A DNA stretch of 64,000 nucleotides from NCBI GenBank assembly GCA_033297075.1, contig MU858168.1:50743-114742 (forward strand). The letters are read 5' to 3'. The position numbers were made by a program, and so were the translations under genes. Shown in pieces: positions 33,963-43,980 of the stretch. The notes under the pieces are model-generated. The model did no database searches and was not told the origin of the DNA. It saw only the letters and a list, made by a program, of their open reading frames with translations. The first letter of the stretch is position 1; the number at the start of each line of letters is the position of its first letter. The DNA comes from Rhypophila decipiens. Its lineage: Eukaryota; Ascomycota; Sordariomycetes; Sordariales; Naviculisporaceae.

Positions 33963-34796
33963 ACTGAAGGGTTGGTTAAAGTTGGTTGGGAGGATGGAGT
34001 ACGTAATGATGATGATGAGGGTGCGGTTTATGAAGGCTTTGGTCTCTCCCCGTGGAGGCCGGGTCTCGTCCATTAAGCTATTATGAAGACGGAGATCTCT
34101 GGGACATGATCACTGAGCATGAGCGGTTAGTATGGGCATCAGCCGGCCTTGGTGTCTACTAATATGTCGGCGTTAGCATAGTCTGCCTGCTTGCTTGTCT
34201 TGCATTCTTGCATTGTCACTCGCCAGTCAGTCGGGCAGTCGGATCTTGCGATTATGTATTTATGTATCTATGTCTCGTTTCTTTTTTCTTTCGGTTCTAA
34301 GAGGGTCATGGCTTTCTAATTAGTTTGGAATACCTCAGGCACCTACGTTGAAATCGGGATTGAAATATGCTCAAAAACCGGCACCTGAGGCCTTCCTCTC
34401 ATCTAATGGTGTCGCTGTGATGTCAACCGACCTTTGGGCCGTTCTTTTTGTGGTCAGCGTGACCTCCATCTGGTGTTTCTTGAGCGATTTTCGTCATGAA
34501 CCGGCTGGATACCGTTATTCATCTGATCGTCTCAAAGGCCAATTTCCCCATCGAACGGGTATTTATTGAACTCTTCCTGTTGCACCAGAACCCTTCCACT
34601 TCCTGATTCTCCTCACAGCTTCGCATACTATCTACAAAGACTAGAAATTAGACCAAGCAGCGATTGGTAAGTCCACTCAGTCCACTGCTCTCCTGCCTTC
34701 AAGTCACATTTGTACTGACTGGCGTTGTCGACAACAGAAAGACGACAAACAAGACAGAACAGTGACACTAAACCGTCTTGACGAACAACCCACAAG
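33963..34796. other. Intergenic, AKR1 3' flank and promoter of the Cys-rich repeat gene
   Basis: No gene is supported in this 834-bp stretch. Confidence 0.6.
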
Positions 34797-35949
34797 ATGC
34801 AATTCCTACGACTTGTCGTTGCGCTCTTCTTCATCTCCATCCATGGAGCGATTGCCGCTGCTATGAACTCGCAGGGCTGTCCCCAGGACCTGTGCTACGA
34901 GGGTGTCTGTCAGGTCGGCGGGGTGGGCTGTCCCGTACGTGTCTCCTAGGTCCCTTATCTCCATTTGCTGCAATAACTGACATGTTGATTGTGACCAGGG
35001 CAACGCGAAGTGCATGGTAGGTCTTCAAGTTTTCACCGTCTTCTAATAGGGGGAAGGAAGACGAGAACGAACTAAGCTAACCTTGCCTTCACTCAAAAGG
35101 ACGTCGGCACCCCTGGTCAGCTCGGCTGCTGCGTAAGTCTTTCCACCTTTACTGCTTTCAGATTCCCTCATTGATCTGTTGGTCTGACAATCATGACTTC
35201 CTTAGGCCCCTTGCCGTATTGTCCACACTGGCCCCCACGGTATGCCGACCGGGTGGACCACGTCCATTGTCAGCACTCACCCGGTCCCGACCTTCCCCAG
35301 GTCCATCAAGTCCATCCCGATTCCCACCGACAGATCGACCAGCGCAAAGGCTACCCATACTCATCACGGAAGGGAACCTACCGACACACTCTTCACGTCC
35401 ATCATCACCAATGGCCCGTCCTTTATCAAGTCCATCGAGTCCCTCCTCACCGATGTCCCATCCCTCATCACCAATGAACCGTCATTTGTCAAGTCCATCG
35501 AGTCCCTCCTCACCGGTGTCCCATCCATCCCCACTAATGGCCCGTCCTTCGTCAAGTCCATTGAGTCCCTTCTCACCAATGTCCCGTCCATCCCCACCAA
35601 TGAACCGTCCTTCGTCAAGTCTATCGAGTCCCTCCTCACCGACAGATCGACCAGCGCAGATGCTACCCATACTCATCATGGATGCCCCCTCGGCGGCAGC
35701 TTTCCTGGCTGCGGTGGCACATCGACCAATGTCCCATCCATCAAAACCGCTGGCCCGTCCTCCTTCATCAAGTCCATCCAGTCCCTCCTCACCGACAGAT
35801 CGACCAGCACACCCGCACCTGCCCATACTTATACCTATGGGGGGGGGGGGGGGGGTCTGACGGGTGCTCCACGGGCTTGGAGATTCCTCTCTGCGCTGGC
35901 ACACCAACCGGCACAGATATGCCTTCCCTATCCAAACTCATACCACTAA
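34797..35949 (+). CDS. Secreted Cys-rich protein with 21-residue repeats; 3' frame uncertain
   Basis: As the sequence stands, exons 34797-34934, 34999-35016, 35100-35132 and 35206-35949 give 310 aa. Two exons are tiny (18 and 33 nt); both have good GT-AG borders and keep frame. MQFLRLVVALFFISIHGAIA is a signal peptide. The short Cys-rich head (CPQDLCYEGVCQVGGVGC, CM, GCC, C) is followed by four 63-nt repeats, each N-x-PSF-[IV]-KSIESLLT plus seven residues, and then THTHHGCPLGGSFPGCGGTSTN. A run of 17 G (35839-35855) follows, after which this frame becomes unlike the rest. Similar motifs (GCSTGLEIPLCAGTPT, HHGCPLGGSFPGCAGTSTS, HRGCPVGSDC) reappear downstream in other frames up to 36362, so the true C-terminus is probably different. 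No homologous family was recognised; a secreted effector-like or wall protein is possible. Confidence 0.65.
35410..35661 (+). repeat. Four tandem 63-bp coding repeats
   Basis: Units 35410-35472, 35473-35535, 35536-35598 and 35599-35661 encode 21-residue repeats with core KSIESLLT. A diverged fifth unit (FIKSIQSLLT) follows near 35750-35815. Confidence 0.93.
35839..35855 (+). repeat. Homopolymer of 17 G inside a coding region
   Basis: An uninterrupted G17 run directly after codons for AHTYTY. Any change in its length alters the downstream frame. Confidence 0.97.
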
Positions 35950-36362
35950 AGTCGTTGGGGGCGGCGGCGGCGGCGGCGGCGAACTCAGCACATTGCTCGG
36001 CGGACCCAGCTCATTGATCAGCGCACTTGCACCTTCCGGTACCCATACTACTCACCATGGGTGCCCCCTCGGCGGCAGCTTTCCTGGCTGCGCCGGCACA
36101 TCGACCAGCAAAGATGCATCACCTGCTTACCCATAGCCATACCCATTTTACCACCAGTTTTACCCCTCCTCATCAGGGCACATCGACTACCAAAGATGCA
36201 TCACCTGCCGATATCTCTACCATTATTACCAAGTAAGTTCTTGACTGGCCTTTCTCCGTCTCCCGCTAATCGTCGTCGTCATCAACCGGCGCACAAGCTT
36301 CTCCTACTCTTCATGGTCCTCATCGTGGGTGCCCCGTCGGCTCGGACTGCGTGCCCGAGTAA
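35856..36362 (+). pseudogene. Out-of-frame continuation of the Cys-rich repeat gene
   Basis: Blocks resembling the upstream protein occur in alternating frames. Frame 0 (codons starting at multiples of 3) from about 35856 reads GCSTGLEIPLCAGTPT. Frame 2 from about 35958 reads ELSTLLGGPSSLISAL and then HHGCPLGGSFPGCAGTSTS. Frame 0 from about 36125 reads THSHTHFTTSF and GTSTTKDASPADIST. At 36300-36362 comes SPTLHGPHRGCPVGSDCVPE and a stop. Three or more frame changes are needed, partly at G17 and a (GGC)n tract near 35958-35982. Introns could explain some; errors or real slippage the rest. Confidence 0.5.
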
Positions 36363-37054
36363 AATTGACAACTAGGAATGAGATGGTCGAGAAGGTAGAA
36401 CGGAACGAAAGGACTGCCTCGGCAGTTATGAAGGAGACGGGAGGAGAGGGTTCTTTGGATGGGTTTACCGCGCATTTTCCTCCGTCGGAGTTTGATGGGT
36501 AGGACCTACTTGGGGGTTGATACCTCTCTCCCTCTCTCTCTCTAGACTAAAATTCATGGACCGTTTCTGATTCTATATGGTCTATCCTGAGAATTCATTG
36601 ACCCTACAAGTCAACGCTTGGAGGGCTCTTAGATACAGGGTTTCGAAGATTTTGGATCTGGATATGTACTGATCTGATGAAGCCTCTAAAATGGTCACCT
36701 AGGACATATGTTAATGGTGATGCTGACTCTAGTTCCGGCGCTCACAGCTGGAAAGATGTTTTGCGTCCTTCTACGATACATATCGCCATCCAGAGTCTCC
36801 GATATCGGTTCTCGATTACCCATTACATCAATGGAGGTCTTTTCCGAGAGAGATACGTTATATGCTGTATTAGGGCGACTTTGGCCGGTCGATGTCAGCT
36901 GAAATCCATTTACTGGCTGACTTGGTTCAACTTGTTTAACTTGAAGCTCAACCAAGTGAGCACCCATCCAAAGGACTAGACCAAGGGTATATAACCACCG
37001 TTCCAGCAGTCACTTTCAACAGCGAGAGGACAAGGAATGACTATTCGGCTGCTC

Positions 37055-37160
37055 GGCCCTTTGGCCGAGTGGTTTAATCCCCTCGCTGTGAACCGCCCCA
37101 TCCTCCGTCCCGAGCTCTCGAGAGCTCACGAGTTTGAATCGACTGTAAACCGTAAATTCT
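37055..37160 (+). other. tRNA-like sequence (possible serine-type tRNA pseudogene or SINE head)
   Basis: TGGCCGAGTGG at 37062-37072 fits the internal A box of type II tRNAs, and GTTTGAATC at 37132-37140 fits the B box except for one C-to-T change. The T stem does not pair and the acceptor ends do not match, so it is not a working tRNA. A T-rich tract lies about 80 bp downstream. Confidence 0.25.
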
Positions 37161-37668
37161 TTAGAAAAGGTTTCGAGCCCTTTCCTAAGGGCCCCCCTCA
37201 ACAAGCAGAAGTGCTTGCTGAGCGGGGCCTGGAGCTTTTGTCATTTTTTCTTCTTTTTATTTTTTCAATCGACGTCAGGTTAGTACGACTAGATCTCGGC
37301 GAAGATACATTGGAGGATCAAGTTAAGCCGAGTCCCTGACTTGACTTGACTTGTTCCGAACGCTCTCGATGACAACCACGCTCACGACGTTGTAGCGATC
37401 GCCTCGGCGCGGATCACGGCACTTTCGCACAGGGAGTGTTCATTAATTTGCGGGGGAGGTTGGGACGGGATTGATATGCCCGGTATATATAAGCGATTGG
37501 GACGCAGGGGTGGCGGGACAGCCGCCGGGTTTATGGATATTGGCAAGGTCTCCGCACTCGTCATCGCGGTGGGATGCTACATTGTTAAAGTAGAGTAGGA
37601 ACCATCTAAATGACGGGCGGTATGTGGAGGGCCCCTTGCGTCAACGTGGCCTGGGGAGGGAGGGATGG

Positions 37669-37677
37669 CTATATATT
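37669..37677 (+). promoter_or_regulatory. TATA-like box of the dienelactone-hydrolase gene
   Basis: CTATATATT about 90 bp upstream of the ATG at 37764. Confidence 0.5.
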
Positions 37678-37763
37678 GGCCATCCCCCGTGCGGCATTGG
37701 GGCTCTTGACTTGGGAGCTAGGCGAATCTCTGCTTAGCAATTGATTTAAGATAAATACTTGAA

Positions 37764-38689
37764 ATGCGTTCTGCTGCGATATTTGCCGCCGTCTTGGGCT
37801 TGCCCACCGCACTGGCATCTAGTTGCCCTGTCGAGGATAACACGATTGTGGCTCATGCCGGAACGCCAGTCGGAAAGGAGGAGGTTCACAACAATGGTAA
37901 GCTTTTTCTGTCAATTTGAAAATAACAATAACAAGAAAATTAAGACAGCTAACAACACACCAGTAACCATGTACATCTCCCAGCCAGACGAGGACCGTCG
38001 CCGCGCCAAGCCAGATACGGCTGTTCTGTACCTGACAGACGTGTTTGGACTACCACTCTTGGAGAATAAGCTGCAAGTCCAAGTTTCTTAGACAAGGTTG
38101 GAAAAGTTACTCAATGCTGACCTTGAACAGACTAGCAGATAGCTTCGCTCGAGCAGGCTACCTAACCATCGCCCCAGACCTCTTCTCGGGCGACCCAGCC
38201 CTAGGCGACATCAACGTGCCCGGCTTCAACACCAGCGCCTTCCTCGCCAACCACGGACCGGAAGTCACCGACCCCATCATCGCATCAACAATCTCGTACC
38301 TCCGCAACGAGCTCGGCATCAAGAAAATCGCCACAACGGGATACTGCTACGGAGGCCGGTACGCATTCCGCTTCATCGCCCAAGGCAAAGGCGCAGACGT
38401 TGCCTACGCAGCTCACCCGTCTTTGCTCGGAAACGACGAGATCTTGGCGATTAAAGGACCGGCGGCCATCGGAGCCGCTGAGAATGACGGGATGATGCCG
38501 CCTGCTAGACGGGCCGAGATTGAGAGTCTGCTGGGGCAGGCGAAGCAGCCGTTCCAGGTGAGTCTGTACTCGGGGACTAGTCATGGGTTTGGGGTGCGGG
38601 CGAATGTTTCGGATCCTGTGCAGAGGTTTGGGAAGGAGGGCGCGTTTTACCAGGCTGTTCGGTGGTTTGATTATTTCTTTTATCATTGA
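37764..38689 (+). CDS. Secreted dienelactone-hydrolase-family protein
   Basis: Predicted 266 aa from exons 37764-37896, 37964-38072 and 38131-38689. Intron 2 is GC-AG (donor GCAAGT) and is needed to read ENKLLADSFARAGY. The catalytic triad of the dienelactone hydrolase fold is complete: Cys153 in GYCYGGRYAF, Asp200 in AENDGMMP and His232 in GTSHGF. The first ~18 residues (MRSAAIFAAVLGLPTALA) form a signal peptide, whereas most fungal DLH proteins are cytosolic, so this one may act outside the cell or in the secretory path. Substrate unknown; relatives hydrolyse lactones and small esters. Confidence 0.88.
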
Positions 38690-39701
38690 GGGCTGATCTT
38701 CAGTTGGGTATGAGAGAATCTTGAGCGCGAGGTAGAAACCGTGGATAGGGGGCAATAGTGACGTCAAAAAACACACGATTTCAGATCATGTAATGGCGAT
38801 GGTGATATGTCGCCTCACAAGAAATATCACTCTCGGCTAGCGTCGCTTGCCTGCCTCGGTGTGTTTGCTTGACCCCCCAAATCGATATATATCCATGTTG
38901 ATTCAGCAATGTGAAATGCTCACCTCGGCACCAGATCGGGACCAACTGCAAAAGATCCCCGTCATGCCGCCACACCGAAAACCGGAGGCCAAAGAAAGTC
39001 AGCCTTGGTAAAACAATGTCATGGCGATTTGGACGGTAAACAGAATAGCCGCCTGGACTGGTTCATGATGCCCATTGTTATCATAAAAGATCACCATACT
39101 CAAGTTGTGTTCACCTTGAAACCTCCTGCCATGGTTGGACTCGTCGTCGTTGTCGATTACATCCCGTGTTTGGCATGCCCGGCGTCACCTCTGCCCTCCC
39201 CGGTGAGTGTTTGTCCTACACGACCAACAACACTCGATCCCGCGAGCAACCAGCATTCAGCTAAATCAACTCGACACACCTGTATGGCGAACAATCAGGG
39301 GTGCGGGGACTCGATGGCAACAAGATGTCACGAATCCGTCGATATTTGAGCCCTTGTGATCCCCTCGGTCGATTGTCCTTGTTGCTCAAAGAAACCGAAC
39401 TCACCGGCGAAGAATCCATGTTCCCCCGAACCCCCTACTTAAGTGAGGCACCTTGGCTCGGGTAACTTGTTCAAGTTTCCGTCTTTACCTCATCCTCCTT
39501 CCCTCCCAGGCACATTTGCTGGCTGATTTCATTCTTTATTAGTCTTTTACATCTTCTCAGGTTTTCCTTCGCGTTGCTACACCACTATTGGACAACCCGT
39601 TGACCGGTTTCATTAAGATAATTCGCCTCCCATAAGCATTTCTCATTTTGTGCCTGACCTTTCTTTGACATGCACTCCCATCACTCACTCAGCCCCGCAG
39701 G
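38690..39701. other. Intergenic, promoter and leader of the CCCH zinc-finger gene
   Basis: No coding region is supported. The last ~250 bp are T- and C-rich, as in a fungal 5' leader. Confidence 0.6.
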
Positions 39702-42182
39702 ATGACCGCGGAAGAAGACCCGATGCCTCAACGCCGCCACCATCCCTACGCCAGAGTCCGCGATAAGAGGCCTACTTATGCCCACGACGAGCCGCTCAAA
39801 CTCCTGGATTCCAGCGACCAGACACCGATGGACGTCTCAGACTCGGAAATGGCTTCAGACGACCAAGCAGGAGGAGCCATGTGCGCAGGCGATATCGATC
39901 TTGAAATGGTGCCCCCCATGGACGAAGAAAGCGATGACGTTTCCATCGAGATGGATACAACAAGCGATTTTGTTCCAGAATACTGTCATCCCTGCAGCAA
40001 GTATGAAGAGCTCCAAGCCCAGCTACGGGAAAAGGAGCAGGAGCTCAGGACCCTCGAGGTGAGAATTGTGAGTCGCAGCAAGCAGGTCTGATGGATAACA
40101 TCTAGCTGATATCACCCCTGCCATAGGACTCTAGCCCGTTTGGCTGCGTCCTGGTAGACGGCGACGGCGCAGTCTTTCTGGAAGAGTACATCAACCAGGG
40201 CGAAAAAGGCGGCAAGATCGCAGGCGACAAGCTCTACCTCGGAATCAAGAACTATCTAGAGTCAGACGGCGAGCTATGGCGCCTGGGGATTACCAAAATC
40301 ATGGTCCAAGTCTATCTCAACGTTGACGGTCTTGGTCGAGCTCTCCAGAACGCCGGACTCCTAGACAGCCATCACACAGACCCTTCCCGACAACTCACCC
40401 TCTTCGGACGAGGGTTCAACAAAGCCCAGATGCTCTTCTCCTTCATCGACGTCGGCAGGGAGAAAGAAGCAGCCGACCACAAGATCCGCGCCGTGTTTGA
40501 GCTCATGGAGAGGAACCTCCACTGCAAGTGTCTCATCCTGGCTGGATGCCATGACGGCGGGTACGGTCGTCTGTTGGATACCTACGAGTTTAAATACCGC
40601 TGTCAGCCACCGTCGCACAAGATCCGGTTGCTCGAGACGACGCCCACGCCGGAGAGGTCGGTGTACCGAACGGCTCAGTATCTCGATGCTTTCCCCAGGC
40701 TGACACTGCCAGAGGTGTTTCGTTCGGAGAAGGTTGACACGTCACAACAGGTGTACAACGGTAATTCTTGGATAGTGCCGAGAATATCGTATCACCCGTG
40801 GAACTCGTCGGAGCATTTTACGCCCCAGCGCACGCCTAGCAGTGGCAGCTTGTATAATCCCCCTGCTCTAGCAGTGGCAGGGACAGCAAGCACCTCTCTG
40901 CCTAGGGCTCCAGAGACGAACCGTCACCCGACAGGGGACGCTGACCTCCTTTGTTCTCTACTATCCTCATTGGATGATGCTGCGACTGGTGACGTCTGCA
41001 TAAGCACCGAAGACGACCATGCAGCTACGGCTGGACGGTTTGACCCATTCTCATCATGTACTACACTGCTAGACTCTTCATCACCCGTTGACAGGATGAT
41101 AACTTCTTCCTCATCTTCATCAGCTCTTGCATCAACACACACAATTCCTTCTATATCCAAATCATTGTTTTACTCTCAACCCAACACGATCCTTCCACCA
41201 CGAACACTGTTTCCCCAAGATCTCAATCCATCATCAAGCCCCTTTCCACGCAGCGTCAACTTGAACAACAATCTTTTGCCAAGCGTTGCTTTCAACAACA
41301 GCCAGCCCACCAATCAACACTTGCAAGCCCAAGATTTCCTGAATGCTCTTGTTCAAGTTCATCCAAGAAGCCATGAAGTTCAAGACCGAGAAATTCGAAA
41401 CCAACCGTGGCAACATTTATTGTCTCAGTTACAAGTCCGGCAGCCCGAAAGATCCCAATACCCCCATGAACGAGTCTACTACCTAAACCAGTCCGGCCAA
41501 CGAATAGACAGTCCCATCAAGGCCCCATCTGACATTGTCAAGAAGGACCTGAAGAACCTCGGCCACGAGACCATCAAGGGGCCCGACGGGAAGGTTTATT
41601 TCACTGGCAGGGAGCGGAGGTTCTGCAACAAATACCACATCTCCGGTTCCTGTCCGGATGGGCACGGGTGTAAATACATCCATGACCTCAGACTGCCCAA
41701 GTCGCCCCTCACAGACAAATTACTCACAGAAGACGGATTGCTCACAGACGAATTACTCACAGCGATTCGCTACAACGCCCGAAATCCGAGATGCGGAAAG
41801 CGATGGGAGTGCCAAGATGTCGATTGCCATATGGGACATCACTGTTTCAACCCGTCAAGATGTAATTTTCCGACCTGCAAGTTTATGGATACGCATACTG
41901 CTTTGTTTGACTTGGTACGTTATTTCTTGTCCTCCCTTTTTTGTTTCCTTTCGTCCCGAATTGCCCTCATGGCTTCGGGGGATCTCAAGGCCTTTGATGG
42001 TCTAGGGGTTACCTACAATAGTTTCGGACTTGCCTTGTCGGCATGTTGAGTTGATTCTCAAGGAAGGGAAAGGACAACGGTGGCTAACTTTGTTTGTCTT
42101 TGACATACAGAAACCCGCATGGAAGGTTTATCACGATGGAAGGGTGGAAGAGGTTGACAGGTTTGGTCCCAGTGGGCAATGA
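39702..42182 (+). CDS. CCCH zinc-finger protein with fungal N-terminal DUF7923-like domain
   Basis: Predicted 741 aa from exons 39702-40067, 40127-41914 and 42111-42182. The first donor could instead be at 40059, which removes three residues. An acidic N-terminus (about 35-95) leads into a short coiled coil (KYEELQAQLREKEQELRTLE), then a ~190-residue domain (CVLVDGDGAVFLEEYI, LVLNVDGLGRAL-like segments, FIDVGREKEAADHKIRAVFELM, LILAGCHDGGYGRLL) found in fungal CCCH proteins and probably nuclease/NYN-like in fold (inference). A Ser/Pro-rich linker follows. Cys622, Cys631, Cys637 and His641 form a perfect C-x8-C-x5-C-x3-H finger, usually RNA-binding, and a second Cys/His cluster (CQDVDCHMGHHC to CKFMDTH) follows. 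The final exon adds KPAWKVYHDGRVEEVDRF. Likely an RNA-binding regulator; target unknown. Confidence 0.82.
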
Positions 42183-42226
42183 TAAATACATGTAGGTACA
42201 CGTTTAGCTCAAATATATACTCGTAA

Positions 42227-43244
42227 TTACATCCAAACAGCCTTATTCTCCTCAATAAACTGATCCAGACTCCGTGGCTTCTTTCCCGTAAGTGTCTCGA
42301 CAACATCATTCATGTGCGTCTCGGAGCCCGCAGCAGTCTGCTCCTCCAACCAGACCATGAACGTAGCTGTGTCAGCGGGAATCCCAAACTGCACCATTCC
42401 CGCGTGTCGTTCCTCAGAAGTCAAGTTGACATACTCCACCGTCTTTCCCAGGACAGCAGTAAACTTGGCGGCGACCTAAAAAACACACCATTAGAATAAT
42501 CATTTACTTAAGAAGAGAGAGTTCAACCACGCACCTCTTTATAAGTCAACAACTCAGGACCGACAATCCTATAATCCATATTCGGCGCTTCCTTTTGCGT
42601 CAAAGTCACAAACGCCACATGTGCGACATCAACCGCACTGATAAAAGGGATCTTGGCATCTCCCACGCAGCCGTATATCTTGCCCTGGTTCTTGATGGTC
42701 AACATGTCGCCCCACTTGGCGAGGTTCTCTGCTAAATCGTCAGCATTCATTCCCCGGCCCCTCAAATAATAAGCAAGCCAGGTGTGATGATGATCCATAA
42801 CATACCCTGAAACCACGTAGGCCGACAAATGGCATACTCAACCCCCTTCTCAACCAAATACTGCCAGACCTTACCGCGCCCAGGCCCACCTAGGGTGATG
42901 GTCGTCCCGGCCATCATGACGAAGCGCTTCACGCCCTGGGAGATGGCATAGTCGATAAAGGCCTTCATGTGCTTGTCTGGGTCTTGGACCGTGGGGATGA
43001 CCATGTACACGGCTGTGATCTTTTCGTCGGGCTTGTTGGGGAATCTGTAGGAGAAGGGGTTGGGATATGTAGAGGGATCGGTCCAGTCGAATTTGACCGA
43101 GGGTAGGGGGGACTTGTCGCCATCGCCATCGCCATCATTGCCGCGACGAGAGGCGAGGATGAATGGGATGTTGGATGATGTGCATTTCTTTGCTATTTCG
43201 ACAGAGGTTTGGGCTGATGTGCCGCCTGTTAGGAGGATCGCCAT
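42227..43244 (-). CDS. NmrA-like NAD(P)-binding protein, festuclavine-dehydrogenase-like
   Basis: Predicted 293 aa from exons 43244-42806, 42728-42535 and 42475-42227 (introns 77 and 59 nt). MAILLTGGTSAQTS is the Rossmann start; compared with the usual GGxGxxA/S it has Ser for the third Gly, which may weaken or alter cofactor binding. KFDWTDPSTYPNPF, VYMVIPTVQDPDKHMKAFIDYA, GVKRFVMMAGTT and CRPTWFQENLA match the atypical short-chain reductases related to ergot-alkaloid festuclavine/agroclavine dehydrogenases. No ergot-cluster genes (dmaW, easE or similar) are nearby, so a different substrate is likely. It converges with the CCCH gene with only 44 bp between stops. Confidence 0.85.
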
Positions 43245-43980
43245 TTTGAAGTGATGGAGGAGAACCGTGGAAGATATGGTGAGGCTTGTGGAGTGAAGTG
43301 AATATGTGGTTGGAAATGAAGAACGGGCAAGGGGACGACCCCGTGGTATTTGAACTGTTACATGTCTTGATAGCACTAATATCATTGATGACATAGCTGA
43401 AGGATCGGGGTTATTAATGGCGGCCACCGACGACGGGCGGAGATAGGACGCCGGACGGCGTGGGTTGAAGACCGAGCTTGCTGCAGCGCTTGCTCGGAAA
43501 GAGCTGTGATTTGTCAATGGGATAGGGGCTCCCCGTTTGGAAAGCTTAACTCCAGTAAAGCCCAGCCCGGAGCCCGGAACCGGCGCTCCGCGGATTCTCC
43601 ATGTTCCGGCGTCCCGATACTTGATTACATAATATAATGTCACTCCACTTCCCAAGTCCGGACGAAGCTTACCAGGAACATGTCTGTTGTTCGAGCGTCA
43701 TAGAAATAATTATGATCACAAGGAAAAAGACTGATATTGTTCTGTTGCCTAGTCACTCCTAGGAAATATGTGCATGTCTTGAAGACTTGGCACCAAGCAT
43801 AACTTGAGCACAACTACCTTGTGTGTGCCATCTCACCTTCCCTTCACCCTCAAAAGACCGAGCAGTCATCCTTCAAACTCTCCAAACAAAGTCACAAAGG
43901 TCAAAACAACAAAACATTCTGAACGAAAGACAAGAAGTCCACCAATCCCTCCTCCCTTCCCCATACCATCAAACCTCGTC
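43245..43980. other. Intergenic, NmrA-like promoter and laccase 3' flank
   Basis: No gene is supported in this 736-bp stretch. Confidence 0.6.

Larger units (their letters stand above)
36376..37763. other. Intergenic with a tRNA-like remnant
   Basis: About 1.4 kb without a protein gene. It contains CT-rich simple sequence (about 36520-36545), a TATATAA at about 36988, the tRNA-like segment at 37055-37160, a (TTGAC)n-like run near 37340 and the DLH-gene promoter. Confidence 0.55.

Noticed and set aside
37055..37140. Functional tRNA-Ser gene
   Set aside because: The T stem and acceptor stem do not pair, so only a tRNA-like remnant can be claimed.
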